Positions 19,451 to 28,523 of a stretch of 64,000 bases of DNA are shown here, in pieces. Below the pieces are notes generated by a model. The model made no database searches, had not been told where the DNA came from, and was given only the letters and a program-made list of their open reading frames with translations. A program made the position numbers and the translations under genes. The first letter of the stretch is position 1. Each line of letters opens with the position of its first letter. The stretch covers positions 230,915-294,914 of the forward strand of contig NZ_LMLP01000020.1 in NCBI RefSeq assembly GCF_001421965.1, written 5' to 3'. Source of the DNA: Sphingomonas sp. Leaf67. Lineage in GTDB: Bacteria; Pseudomonadota; Alphaproteobacteria; Sphingomonadales; Sphingomonadaceae.

Positions 19451-20044
19451 TTAGGGTTGAGACGTGCGACGTCCCATGGCGACCAGCCCTTGAAGCCGGC
19501 GGATCGTGACCGATCGATATTCCGGTTCCAGCAGGCCATATACCATGCCGTCGTGGAATTCGCCGTCGAGGAACAAATGGTCCCGCAGCACACCTTCGCG
19601 ACGCATGCCACTGTATTCGTGGAATTTCATCATCGGCTGATTGGGGGCGGCAACTGTGCCGTACAAACGGTGCAGCCCGAGCACATCGAAAGCGTGACGA
19701 TAAAGCAGCAACAACGCTTCAGCGGCGACCGGAACGCCGCGAACGGCATCCTCATCACCGATCAGAAAGCGGGCGGGCTCGGCCTTGCGTGCCACCATAT
19801 CGATTTCGACCAACGACACCATGCCGACCGGCGTTTTATCCTTGAGTACGATCAGATAATTGCGCTCGCTGCTAGGACGAGTTGCAATCCAGTTGCCCTG
19901 CTGTTCAACCGAGGTGGCACCACGGTTCAGCAGTCTGGCACGCGTACCACCGCGCCAGCCAAACGTCACATCTGCATGATCGGGCACGAGCGGCAGCAAG
20001 TCGACAAACTCGCCTTCCAGTCGGCTGAAATCGGGTTCGTGCAC
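19451..20044 (-). CDS. GNAT-family N-acyltransferase
   Basis: This GCN5-related acyltransferase is the first gene of the acyl operon. The C-terminal two-thirds has the RimJ/RimL-like core: YLIVLKDKTPVGMVSLVEID, LLLLYRHAFDVLGLHRLYGT and NQPMMKFHEYSGMRREGVLR. The GTG chosen leaves 65 bases to the divergent O-antigen ligase gene and gives 197 residues, a normal size. The frame is open further upstream, so the start is not certain. It may transfer the acyl group built by the module onto an amino sugar. The acceptor is unproven. Confidence 0.75.
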   Translation of the reverse strand: MHEPDFSRLEGEFVDLLPLVPDHADVTFGWRGGTRARLLNRGATSVEQQGNWIATRPSSERNYLIVLKDKTPVGMVSLVEIDMVARKAEPARFLIGDEDAVRGVPVAAEALLLLYRHAFDVLGLHRLYGTVAAPNQPMMKFHEYSGMRREGVLRDHLFLDGEFHDGMVYGLLEPEYRSVTIRRLQGLVAMGRRTSQP

Positions 20045-20109
20045 CGCACCTGTCCAGTCTGCTATGAGCGTCCCCTTAGGAGCGAAGCTGCCGGATTGTA
20101 AACCGCTGC

Positions 20110-21612
20110 ATGCACGCTCTGTGGATTTCGGAGTTAGGGTTGCTGATCGTTTGGACGATCCCTTATTTTCTCTTGGCAATCGCCATCGGTGGTTCCGTTG
20201 ATCGTGCCGATCCCCTAAGCGTCGCTGCCATGCAGCCACGTCGCCGTTCTCCTGCCTTTGCCATGCCCAGCCTTTCGTTCGTCCTGCTGTGCGGATTGCT
20301 GGCCGTCCTATGGCTAGCAGGGGGCGGTTCCCGTGCCGATGTCTTGGGTCAGGTCATTGTTCGTAGCGTTGCTTGGCTGTCGCTGATCCTGGCGATCCTG
20401 CTGGCACCAAAGCCTAGCTTCGCTAACGCCAAGCCGTTGTGGCTGTTGCTGGGGGGGGGCATTCTTCTGGTTGTGATACAACTGGTTCCCCTTCCCCCTG
20501 CTCTTTGGCACGCATTACCCGGCCGCATGCCATTTGCCGACGCTCTTGGAAGCGATCCGCAACAATGGCGTCCGTGGTCGCTGGTGCCAGGCGCGACGTT
20601 CAATGCGTTGCATTCCCTGATCGTGCCGCTGGTGGTGCTGGTACTGGCGAGCGGTGCCAGTGATCAGGAGCGCGCCCATCTGCCCGCGATACTGCTAGGC
20701 CTGATTTTTGCCTCGATGCTCTATGGCTTGTTCCAGTTTTCCGGCGGCGTGCTGAGCAATCCGCTTATCAACGATACGATCGGTCAGATCAGCGGAAACT
20801 TCGCCAATCGCAACCATTTAGCCCTGTTCCTAGCCTTTGGTTGTGCACTTGCTCCGGTCTGGGCACTGGGAGGTCGAGCGCATCCCGGTTGGCGAGGTCC
20901 GGTTGCGTTGGGATTGATGGTCTTGTTCGCCCTGACAATCCTTGCGACTGGTTCGCGTGCCGGCCTTGCCCTCGGACTACTAGGATTGCTTGCCGGTATA
21001 ATGCTGGTCTGGCGCGACCTGAAACGCGTATTAGCGCGTGCCCCACGCTTTGTTCTTCCTACACTAATCGCTGCGTTCGTCGCGACGATCGCTATTTTCG
21101 TCCTGATGAGCGTCGCTGCTGACCGTGCAGTTGCAATCAATCGGGCGCTTGCAACCGAAGCGGCTGAGGATATGCGTAGTCGTGGGCTGCCGACTGTACT
21201 TTCAATGATCAAGACCTATCTTCCGTTCGGATCCGGGTTCGGAGATTTTGATCCTATTTTCCGGATACATGAACCGTTCCATCTACTGAAATTCACCTAT
21301 TTCAACCATGCGCATAATGATTTCCTGGAAATTATTTTAGATAGCGGTTTAGCGGGCGCTCTCATGCTGCTGGGCGCTCTCGGATGGCTGGCGTTTGCCG
21401 GGGTGCGTGCATTGCGCGCACGCCGTATCGGCGGGTCTGCCTTGCCTATGTTAGGTTCTGTTCTGCTGCTGCTCGTGGTTCTGGCCAGCGTCGTCGATTA
21501 TCCTGCTCGCACATCGATGATGATGGCCGTCGTTGTCTTGGCGGGATTGTGGCTGCACGGCAATGGCAGTGTCCGGCAGTCAGCTTTACCCGGACAGGAC
21601 CAACATCTATAG
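20110..21612 (+). CDS. O-antigen ligase/polymerase family membrane protein (Wzy/WaaL type)
   Basis: A polytopic protein of 500 residues with 11-12 hydrophobic segments. The large periplasmic loop region carries GSGFGDFDPIFRIHEP and NHAHNDFLEIILDSGLAG, the H-N-D-x-L-E hallmark of the Wzy_C/O-antigen ligase family, and ISGNFANRNHLALFLAFG earlier. It could polymerise, ligate or terminate the glycan. An EpsG-like polymerase is also present at 9.9 kb. It starts divergently from the acyl operon and heads the export operon (Wza, Wzc). Confidence 0.85.
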   Translation: MHALWISELGLLIVWTIPYFLLAIAIGGSVDRADPLSVAAMQPRRRSPAFAMPSLSFVLLCGLLAVLWLAGGGSRADVLGQVIVRSVAWLSLILAILLAPKPSFANAKPLWLLLGGGILLVVIQLVPLPPALWHALPGRMPFADALGSDPQQWRPWSLVPGATFNALHSLIVPLVVLVLASGASDQERAHLPAILLGLIFASMLYGLFQFSGGVLSNPLINDTIGQISGNFANRNHLALFLAFGCALAPVWALGGRAHPGWRGPVALGLMVLFALTILATGSRAGLALGLLGLLAGIMLVWRDLKRVLARAPRFVLPTLIAAFVATIAIFVLMSVAADRAVAINRALATEAAEDMRSRGLPTVLSMIKTYLPFGSGFGDFDPIFRIHEPFHLLKFTYFNHAHNDFLEIILDSGLAGALMLLGALGWLAFAGVRALRARRIGGSALPMLGSVLLLLVVLASVVDYPARTSMMMAVVVLAGLWLHGNGSVRQSALPGQDQHL

Positions 21613-21655
21613 GCGGCCGATATCAACCCCCTTATTTGCGGAATATTCCGAGCGC

Positions 21656-22366
21656 ATGCGTAAGATCAGTATCGCTTTCCTTATGGCAGTCGCGCTTACC
21701 GGATGCGCTAAGCGTACGCCGCTGGAATCCAGCGCGCGCTTGACCGTCGTACAGGACAGTCAGGCGCTACCACCGCCGAACCGCAACGATCTGACTGCTG
21801 CGGACCGGCCAGCGTTAATCGGTCCTCTGGACACCATTGAAGTGACCGTGTTCAGCGTTCCCGATCTCAACCGCGAAATGCAGGTCGACTCCAGCGGGCG
21901 GATCGCAATGCCACTCGCTGGAACCATAGACGCGCGCGGTAAGACTGCCGAAGAACTAGCGCTGGCGATTGAGGCAGCGTTACGCGCACGCTACGTTCGC
22001 AATCCCGAAGTCACGGTCAATATCAAGAGCTCGGTGAGCCAAGTGGTGACGATTGACGGGCAGGTCGTCGAACCCGGCCTGTATCCTGTCACCAACCAGA
22101 TGACGCTGATGCGGGTCATCGCTTCCGCCAAAGGGTTGTCCGAATTTGCCCGGCAAGACGATGTGGTCATTCTGCGCACGGTCGACAACCGCCGTATGGC
22201 CGGATTGTACAACGTCGCGGCGATCCGTGAGGGGGCCTATGATGATCCTCTGGTCTTTGCCAACGACGTCATCGTCGTAGGCGATTCACCGCAGCGTCGC
22301 CTGTTCCGTGACTTCGTTTCAGTTTCGCCGCTGCTGGCGGCTCCGTTGATCGCGATACTGCAATAA
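21656..22366 (+). CDS. Outer-membrane polysaccharide export lipoprotein (Wza family)
   Basis: The export channel subunit of Wzx/Wzy-type systems. The start chosen gives a lipoprotein signal MRKISIAFLMAVALTGC, with the lipobox Cys at residue 17. The poly-export domain GPLDTIEVTVFSVPDLNREM and the SLBB-like segment VTIDGQVVEPGLYPV follow. 236 residues is short relative to E. coli Wza but usual for alphaproteobacterial members. It is 43 bases after the ligase gene and 13 before wzc. Confidence 0.9.
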   Translation: MRKISIAFLMAVALTGCAKRTPLESSARLTVVQDSQALPPPNRNDLTAADRPALIGPLDTIEVTVFSVPDLNREMQVDSSGRIAMPLAGTIDARGKTAEELALAIEAALRARYVRNPEVTVNIKSSVSQVVTIDGQVVEPGLYPVTNQMTLMRVIASAKGLSEFARQDDVVILRTVDNRRMAGLYNVAAIREGAYDDPLVFANDVIVVGDSPQRRLFRDFVSVSPLLAAPLIAILQ

Positions 22367-22379
22367 GGCCCTTGCCGAC

Positions 22380-24578
22380 ATGACTTCCAATGTTTCCGGT
22401 CCGCGTAGCGGCTCTCAATCGCCGACGCTTGCCGTGCCGGCCAAGGACGAAAGTTCGATACTGCGCCAGTATCTGCGGATCGCGATCCGTTGGCGCTATG
22501 TTATCCTGGGAACGACGGTTGCGTTCGTTCTTCTTGGCTTGATCGTAACGTTGCTGATGACGCCAAAATACACGGCATCTGCAACGATCGAAATTTCACG
22601 TGAATCTAGCCAAGTAACCAATTTTCAAGGTGTGGAACGCGAAACGAGCGTTGCGGATCAGGAATTCTATCAAACGCAATATGGCTTGCTAAGGTCGCGT
22701 GCGTTGTCCGAGCGCGTAGCGAGCCAGCTGCGACTTGTCGATGATCCCAAATTCTACGAACTCTTTCGATCTTCGTCTAACGACCCGGCCTTTCAGTTGG
22801 TCAATGGACGTTATCCTGCTGCCGGGCGCCCTATTCGTCAGCGAACTGCGGGACAAATCCTGCGTGACCATCTGGATGTGGCGCCGACCCGACTATCGCG
22901 CCTAGTGGAGATCCGCTTTACCAGCCCGGATGCTGCATTCTCGGCAAGGATCGTCAATACGTGGTCGGACGCGTTCATACAGACTAACTTGGAACGCAAG
23001 GTGCAGGCGACCTCCTACGGCCGCAACCTGCTTCAACGGCAGTTGGCACAGCAGAAGGAGCGGCTCGACGAAAGTCAGCGGCAGTTGGTTGCCTATGCGT
23101 CGCAGGAACGGATCATTAACCTCCCCGCGCAGCAGAATGGTGATGGTACTACGTCGGAACGTTCGATTGTCGCTGACGACCTTGCCTCGCTTAATACCGC
23201 GTTGAGCCAAGCCACGGCCGAACGCATCGCGGCCGAGGCGCGTTACCGCGAGGGCGGTCGGGCCGGTGCTTCGTCGGAAGCACTGCGAAATCAGGCGATC
23301 AACACGCTGCGTCAGCGCCGTGCCGAATTCGCAGCCGAATACCAGAAGCTGCTGATCCAGTTCGAACCGGAATATCCGGCGGTTAAGGCGCTGAAGTCGC
23401 AGATCGACCAGCTCGATCGCAGTATCGCTAACGAAGAGCGCCGGGTATCGGGTTCGCTCGAGACCGATTATCGCGGTGCCGTCGAACGCGAGCGGGCGTT
23501 GCAGGCACGTGTCGAACAGCTCAAGAGCAGCTATCTTGACCTGCGGCGGCGATCGATCCAGTACAATATCTATCAACAAGAGGTGGATACCAACCGCGCC
23601 CTATACGAAGGACTGTTGCAGCGCTTCAAGGAGATCGGCGTCGCTGGTGGTGTTGGCGTCAACAACGTCTCAGTGGTTGACCAGGCCGATGTGCCGCAAA
23701 AGCCGTCGAGTCCGCGCCTGCTCGTCAACCTTGCCATCGCTCTCATCGCGGGTCTCGGCATCAGCGCGGTGCTGGCCTTCGCACTCGAACAGATGGACGA
23801 GGCGATAGCGGATCCGGCGGAGGTCGAGCGGCGGCTTGGCCTGCCGTTGCTGGGGTCGGTACCGAAGGTCGATGGGGTCACGCCGAAGGAGGCGCTGCTC
23901 GATCGAAAGTCCGATCTGGTGGACGCTTATCTGGCAATCCAGACGAACCTTGCCTTCACCACCGAACATGGCGTGCCGCGGTCGCTGTCGGTTACCTCGA
24001 CGCGACCGGCGGAAGGCAAGTCGACGACCGCGCTGGCGCTCGCGACCATGTTGGCCCGTAGCGGCAAGCGGGTAATCTTGGTCGATGGCGACATGCGTTC
24101 GCCGTCCGTCCATCACCTGGGCGGGGTGAGCCATGACCATGGCCTCAGCAACTTCTTGGCGGGCCAAGATGATATTGCGCCGCTGACCTTCGATATGACC
24201 GATCTGGGCTTCACCGCCATGTCGGCCGGACCGATCCCGCCCAACGCCGCCGAACTGCTGACCGGTAACCGCTTGTCGCTGCTGATCGAACGGCTGCACG
24301 AGCATTTCGATCATGTCGTGATCGACAGCCCGCCGGTCATGGGACTGGCCGATGCACCACTGATCGCGAGCCGGGTCGAGGGCGTGGTCTATGCGGTGGA
24401 ATCCCATGGCATCCGCTCGACGCTGGTGAAGACTGCATTGGCGCGGCTTGCATCAGCCAACGCGCATATCTTTGGCGGGGTGCTGACCAAGTTCGAGGCG
24501 CGCAAGGCGCATTACGGATATGGCTATGAATATGGCTATGGCTATGGCCGCGACAAAGCCGCGGAGGCCAAGGGCTGA
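22380..24578 (+). CDS. Polysaccharide co-polymerase / BY-kinase (Wzc-like)
   Basis: 732 residues. It has an N-terminal Wzz domain with a membrane helix near residues 38-62, a long periplasmic coiled-coil region, a second helix (LVNLAIALIAGLGISAVLAF) and a cytoplasmic tyrosine kinase. The kinase motifs are Walker A RPAEGKSTTALA, Walker A' VILVDGDMRSP and Walker B HVVIDSPPVMG. The C-terminus carries a Tyr-rich tail (YGYGYEYGYGYG), the autophosphorylation cluster. It controls chain length and links synthesis to Wza. It overlaps the next gene (TGATG). Confidence 0.93.
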   Translation: MTSNVSGPRSGSQSPTLAVPAKDESSILRQYLRIAIRWRYVILGTTVAFVLLGLIVTLLMTPKYTASATIEISRESSQVTNFQGVERETSVADQEFYQTQYGLLRSRALSERVASQLRLVDDPKFYELFRSSSNDPAFQLVNGRYPAAGRPIRQRTAGQILRDHLDVAPTRLSRLVEIRFTSPDAAFSARIVNTWSDAFIQTNLERKVQATSYGRNLLQRQLAQQKERLDESQRQLVAYASQERIINLPAQQNGDGTTSERSIVADDLASLNTALSQATAERIAAEARYREGGRAGASSEALRNQAINTLRQRRAEFAAEYQKLLIQFEPEYPAVKALKSQIDQLDRSIANEERRVSGSLETDYRGAVERERALQARVEQLKSSYLDLRRRSIQYNIYQQEVDTNRALYEGLLQRFKEIGVAGGVGVNNVSVVDQADVPQKPSSPRLLVNLAIALIAGLGISAVLAFALEQMDEAIADPAEVERRLGLPLLGSVPKVDGVTPKEALLDRKSDLVDAYLAIQTNLAFTTEHGVPRSLSVTSTRPAEGKSTTALALATMLARSGKRVILVDGDMRSPSVHHLGGVSHDHGLSNFLAGQDDIAPLTFDMTDLGFTAMSAGPIPPNAAELLTGNRLSLLIERLHEHFDHVVIDSPPVMGLADAPLIASRVEGVVYAVESHGIRSTLVKTALARLASANAHIFGGVLTKFEARKAHYGYGYEYGYGYGRDKAAEAKG

Positions 24579-25813
24579 TGGCGAAGCGCCGCGCAACCCG
24601 TCCCCGGCGGTCGGCGACCGAATGGGGGGTGCGTGGCGCGCTCGCGATCGCGGTAGCCGGGTTGGGATATGTCTCGGTCGCCCATTCGCTGGCCTATATG
24701 ATGCGCGGCACCGCGCCGGCACGGGCGCATGCACTGGCACCATGGGATGGGCGGATCACGGCGCTGTTGTCCGAGCAGCTATCCGGTCCCGACGCGACTC
24801 CGGCCGATCGCAAGCGCGCCGACGAACTGGCGCTGCTGGCGCTGCGGCAGGATCCGACCGCCGTGCCGGCGGTTGCGACGCTGGGGATCAATGCGCAGGT
24901 TCGCGGCGATACCGCGGCCGCGCGGCGTATTTTCGCGTATTCGGAAAAACTGTCGCGGCGCGACCTGCGCACCCGGCTATGGGCGATCGAGGATGCGGTC
25001 GGTCGCGGTGACATTCCGGGTGCGTTACGCAACTACGACATCGCGCTACGCACGTCGCGGATCGCACCCGACCTGTTGTTCCCGGTACTGGCATCGGCGA
25101 TCAGCGATATTGAAATCCGGCAGGCGTTGATCGCGACACTGGCGCGGCGGCCTGCATGGAGCGAGCAGTTCCTGAGCTTCGTCGCCAGCACCGGTCCCGA
25201 CGCACGCGCGACCGCCAATCTGTTCGAAGCCGTCCGGCGCCGCAGCATCGCCCTGCCGATCGGGGCGGCACCAGCCTTGGTCGGTCGGTTGCTGGCCGAG
25301 GAACATGTCGACGACGCATGGCGCTTCTATGCCGCGCTGACACCGGGTGCCGACCGGCGAGTCGCGCGCGATCCCGGCTTTACCGCCAATCTGACGTCAC
25401 CGACGCCGTTCGACTGGACTCCGGTTACCGATAGCGGTGTGTCGGCTACGATCCAGCGTGGCGAGCAGGGCGGCATCTTCGACTTTGCGGTACCCTCCAA
25501 TCTTGGTGGTGCGATCCTGCGCCAGACTCAGTTGCTGCCACCGGGCAGCTACGCGATCGAAGGACGCGGTATCGGCATCGAACAAGCCGACAACGCCCTG
25601 CCCTATTGGACATTGACCTGCCCCGATGGGCGCGAGCTGGGCCGGGTGACCGTGCCTAATTCGGCGCAGGCGAACGGGCGGTTTGCGGGGCGCTTCACGG
25701 TGCCGGCGGGCTGTCCGGTCCAGCAACTGCTGCTGGTCGCGCGGCCGTCCGAGCAGCTGTCGGGGCTGAGCGGACAGATCGACGACATCCGGCTGCGGCC
25801 GGTGGGCCGCTGA
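24578..25813 (+). CDS. Membrane-anchored helical-repeat protein of the glycan locus
   Basis: An unrecognised protein of 411 residues. A basic N-terminus is followed by one hydrophobic segment (ALAIAVAGLGYVSVAHSLAY), so it is probably anchored with its bulk in the periplasm. Residues about 80-220 are Ala- and Arg-rich helical hairpins of TPR type (PAVATLGINAQVRGDTAAAR, IPGALRNYDIALRTS). The C-terminal 130 residues look beta-rich (GAILRQTQLLPPGSYAIEG) and contain a Cys pair. Translational coupling to wzc suggests a role in assembly or export of the polymer. Confidence 0.75.
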   Translation: MAKRRATRPRRSATEWGVRGALAIAVAGLGYVSVAHSLAYMMRGTAPARAHALAPWDGRITALLSEQLSGPDATPADRKRADELALLALRQDPTAVPAVATLGINAQVRGDTAAARRIFAYSEKLSRRDLRTRLWAIEDAVGRGDIPGALRNYDIALRTSRIAPDLLFPVLASAISDIEIRQALIATLARRPAWSEQFLSFVASTGPDARATANLFEAVRRRSIALPIGAAPALVGRLLAEEHVDDAWRFYAALTPGADRRVARDPGFTANLTSPTPFDWTPVTDSGVSATIQRGEQGGIFDFAVPSNLGGAILRQTQLLPPGSYAIEGRGIGIEQADNALPYWTLTCPDGRELGRVTVPNSAQANGRFAGRFTVPAGCPVQQLLLVARPSEQLSGLSGQIDDIRLRPVGR

Positions 25814-25821
25814 ATCAGCCT

Positions 25822-26217
25822 ATGCGACGGGGGGCGGATCGGGCTATGAGCGATGCGATGCGCATCGTCCCGTTCCTGCTGGCCCTGTATCTGTCCGCCC
25901 CCGTCGCGGCGCAGGATCGCTATCAAAATGATACGCAGGAACCCGCCGCGCCGGTCCAGCAGCCGTTGCCGGAAACCCAACAGGGCGAAACCGCCCGATC
26001 GGCCGCCGGCCAGACCGGACAGCGTCAGACGCGCGAGGAACTTGCCGCCGAGGCCGGGATCGAGCCGATGGGGCGAATCAACGGCCGGATACAGAACCGG
26101 GTCCAGTCGCGCATCCGCAACCGCATCGATCGCTATTACGACCCGCAGGCCAATGCGACCTCGCCGTTCGCAGTTGCCGGCGATCAGGCGCGTACCGCCG
26201 AGCGTCCACGCCGGTGA
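25822..26217 (+). CDS. Small secreted Gln/Arg-rich protein
   Basis: This hypothetical protein has at most 131 residues; an internal ATG nine codons in (MSDAMRIVPF) is an equally good start. A signal peptide is evident (IVPFLLALYLSAPVAAQ). The mature part is polar, rich in Gln, Pro and Arg, with the basic run GRINGRIQNRVQSRIRNRID. It has no recognised domain. It is the last gene of the export operon, 8 bases after the TPR-like protein. Confidence 0.6.
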   Translation: MRRGADRAMSDAMRIVPFLLALYLSAPVAAQDRYQNDTQEPAAPVQQPLPETQQGETARSAAGQTGQRQTREELAAEAGIEPMGRINGRIQNRVQSRIRNRIDRYYDPQANATSPFAVAGDQARTAERPRR

Positions 26218-26255
26218 TCCAAAGTGGGCGGAATGGTGCTCCGTCCGACTATTTC

Positions 26256-26345
26256 CTACTCGAAAGCACGAATGGTCGCCGGTCTGTCCGGCGTGCGTGT
26301 ACGGGCAGGTCCAGCTTCCCATCGCATCTTCGTGCTTTCGGGTAG
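26256..26345. repeat. RepA iteron copies upstream of repA (one direct, one inverted)
   Basis: CTACTCGAAAGCACGAA begins the stretch and CTACCCGAAAGCACGAA lies on the reverse strand at its end, 10 bases before the repA ATG. Both match the iterons downstream of repA. Opposed copies at a rep promoter usually serve as an autoregulatory operator. Confidence 0.8.
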
Positions 26346-26354
26346 AATAGCCCC

Positions 26355-27287
26355 ATGACCCGCAAGCCCCCTGCCCCGCGTACGCCGGCCCGCCCGCAGG
26401 GCGATCTGTTCCGGCTCGACAGCCCGCTAACCGCCGAAATCCGCGGCGAGCGGTCGTTGATGGCGTTTCCGTTCTTCGCGCTCGCTAAGAATGCGTGGAT
26501 GAAACCGCTGACCTATCAGGCAAATGCGATATCGATTGAAGTACGCCCGTCGGCCAGCGGCGTTGCGACCATCTATGACAAGGAAATCGTGCTGTATATC
26601 GCCAGCCTCATGCTGGCGAAGATCGAGATTGGCGAGACGGTTACGCAGGATTTCGTCTTTACGGCGCATGATCTGTTCACGGTGACCGGGGCCAATCACT
26701 CGGCACGGTCGTACGGACGACTGTCGGAGGCGCTGGAACGACTGCAGGGTACGCAGATCAAGACCAATATCGAGGCAGGGGGCGAAGGCGAGGAGGGCTT
26801 CTTCTCGTGGTTGTCCGAAGCCAAGCTGCACTATTCGCGCACGCGGGGCGGCGAGCGGCGGCTGAAGGCGGTCAAGGTACGCCTGTGCGACTGGCTGTTC
26901 CGCGCGATCCTGCTCGACCGGCACGTGCTCGACTATGCCGCCGCCTATTTCCAGCTGGGGCCGATCGAGCGGCGCATCTATGAAGTGGCGCGCTCGAGCG
27001 GCGAGGACCGGTTGGAAACCGATCTCGCGACCTTCCGCCTGCAGATCGGCTATCAGAACCCGCTTGCCAATTTCCGCAATGCTTTGAAGCAGATAGCAGC
27101 ATCCGACAGCATCCCCGACTATCACTTGAAGCTGATCGAGCAGGAAGTCCCCGAGGATCAGGCGCCCCGGCGCGGGCGGCGGGTGGCGCCGGTACAGGTG
27201 GTGCTAACCCGCCGCCCGCGCGCGCTCGGCACCGATGAGGCGGGTGATTCGGATGCGAGCGAATCGGCGGACGCCCCGGCCGCCTAA
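26355..27287 (+). CDS. repA: Plasmid replication initiator RepA (PF10134 type)
   Basis: 310 residues with the conserved start of this family, RSLMAFPFFALAKNAWMKPL, then VRPSASGVATIYDKEIVLYI, DLFTVTGANHSARSYGRLSE and ERRIYEVARSSG. These initiators bind iterons and open the origin of low-copy alphaproteobacterial plasmids. Here iteron-like 17-mers lie on both sides of the gene: a direct and an inverted copy just before it and a phased array right after it. This is strong evidence for a functional or recently functional replicon. Confidence 0.92.
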   Translation: MTRKPPAPRTPARPQGDLFRLDSPLTAEIRGERSLMAFPFFALAKNAWMKPLTYQANAISIEVRPSASGVATIYDKEIVLYIASLMLAKIEIGETVTQDFVFTAHDLFTVTGANHSARSYGRLSEALERLQGTQIKTNIEAGGEGEEGFFSWLSEAKLHYSRTRGGERRLKAVKVRLCDWLFRAILLDRHVLDYAAAYFQLGPIERRIYEVARSSGEDRLETDLATFRLQIGYQNPLANFRNALKQIAASDSIPDYHLKLIEQEVPEDQAPRRGRRVAPVQVVLTRRPRALGTDEAGDSDASESADAPAA

Positions 27288-27290
27288 TTC

Positions 27291-27434
27291 CTATTCGAAA
27301 GCACGAATGCGATCGGGGTTTTGCTACCCGAAAGCACGAACGTACCGCCATATTCCTATTCGAAAGCACGAATCGTCGGCGGTGATTTGCGCCGAAACGA
27401 ACGTAATTGTCGCTTTCCTACTCGAAAGCACGAA
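27291..27434 (+). repeat. Iteron array, probable replication origin
   Basis: Four good copies of CTAYYCGAAAGCACGAA start at 27291, 27324, 27356 and 27418, with a decayed copy (GCGCCGAAACGAA) at about 27388. The spacing is 30-33 bases, about three helical turns, so all copies face the same side of the DNA. The array begins four bases after the repA stop codon. This is the expected RepA-binding oriV architecture. Confidence 0.88.
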
Positions 27435-27532
27435 CCGGGAACGCTTCCGATGTTGGATTTGATCTGCAAAGGTCGCTGAAACCGGCAGCAGGGCCGGCAG
27501 CAAGGGAATTGGCCGTGACCACATAAAGGAAA

Positions 27533-27552
27533 GCCCGGCACGAAGGCCGGGC
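27533..27552. terminator. Hairpin after the iteron array
   Basis: GCCCGGC and GCCGGGC form a 7-base-pair stem around ACGAAG. A TTTT run lies about 8 bases further on. It could end repA transcription or be part of the origin. Confidence 0.5.
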
Positions 27553-27701
27553 GTCCCAGGTTTTGGAGCGACGTCGCCAAACGTCGAACCGGCTTCCACA
27601 GGCCTTCTCCAATACCTCCGATCGCTTGTCGGTTCAAGGACGCGCGTTTCGCGCCACGCCCCTTTTTTGCTTGTTTGTCGCGGCCCCGGACAAGGGGGAC
27701 G

Positions 27702-28523
27702 ATGATGGCGCTTATCCTGGCGCAGGCGATCGCGCGCATGGCCGATCCGGCACATGGCAAACGGCCACGCAGCGGCGGTGTGCACCGCACCGGCGCACCC
27801 GTCCGGCGCGGCAGCGTCGAGGCGGGGACGGTCGAGGACCATTTCTTCGCGGTGCCCGCCAAGGGCGAGACCGACCGGCTGCTGCGCATGGCGCGCGCCG
27901 CGCTCGATGCCGGGCGGGCGCGGCGGCGCGCTGCGCGCAGCGAGGGGCGGATGCTGACCGCGGCCGAAACGGTGCTGTGCGCCCTGACCGCCGGGGCGGT
28001 GCGCGTGTTCGAGGAGATCTGCACCCTCGCCCGGCTGAATGGCGGGCGGGTGTTCCCGACCTATGACCATCTGGCCAAGGCGACCGCGCTCGGCCGGGCG
28101 ACGGTGGCGCGGGCGCTGGCGGCGCTGGAGGCGGCGGGGTTCCTTGTTCGCCAGCGGCGCTTCTGTCGCAACGTCGGCGCGGGGCCACGCTATCGCCAGA
28201 CGTCGAACATCTATCGGGCGCTGCTGCCGGGCGGATTGCTGCGGTTTCTGCCGCGGCGCTTCCATCCCGTGCCGCTTTCCGACGACACCATGGCGCACCA
28301 GGCGCAGACGGCAGCCGAGCTAGCGGCGATGCGCGCGACGCTCAGCTGCCGCGAACTGGCCCAGGTCAGCGTCGGCGGCGCGCTCGGTCGGGTATTGGCC
28401 TCGCTGGGGGCGGCAATCGATCGCGCAGCCTGCGAGTCTCATTTCGATCCGCAACCACTCTCCGAGTCATTTAAATGGACGGCAAATGTCGTCGGCCTCG
28501 CCGGCCGCCGGCATCCAGCCTGA
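27702..28523 (+). CDS. Winged-helix DNA-binding protein next to the replicon
   Basis: A 273-residue basic protein. Residues about 85-160 form a helix-turn-helix ([20 protein letters not shown], then [20 protein letters not shown] with [12 protein letters not shown]), a winged-helix layout common in replication-associated plasmid proteins. The ATG chosen follows an AAGGGGGAC ribosome site; a second ATG is adjacent. It lies directly downstream of the iterons, so a role in copy control or initiation is likely but not shown. Confidence 0.65.
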   Translation: MMALILAQAIARMADPAHGKRPRSGGVHRTGAPVRRGSVEAGTVEDHFFAVPAKGETDRLLRMARAALDAGRARRRAARSEGRMLTAAETVLCALTAGAVRVFEEICTLARLNGGRVFPTYDHLAKATALGRATVARALAALEAAGFLVRQRRFCRNVGAGPRYRQTSNIYRALLPGGLLRFLPRRFHPVPLSDDTMAHQAQTAAELAAMRATLSCRELAQVSVGGALGRVLASLGAAIDRAACESHFDPQPLSESFKWTANVVGLAGRRHPA

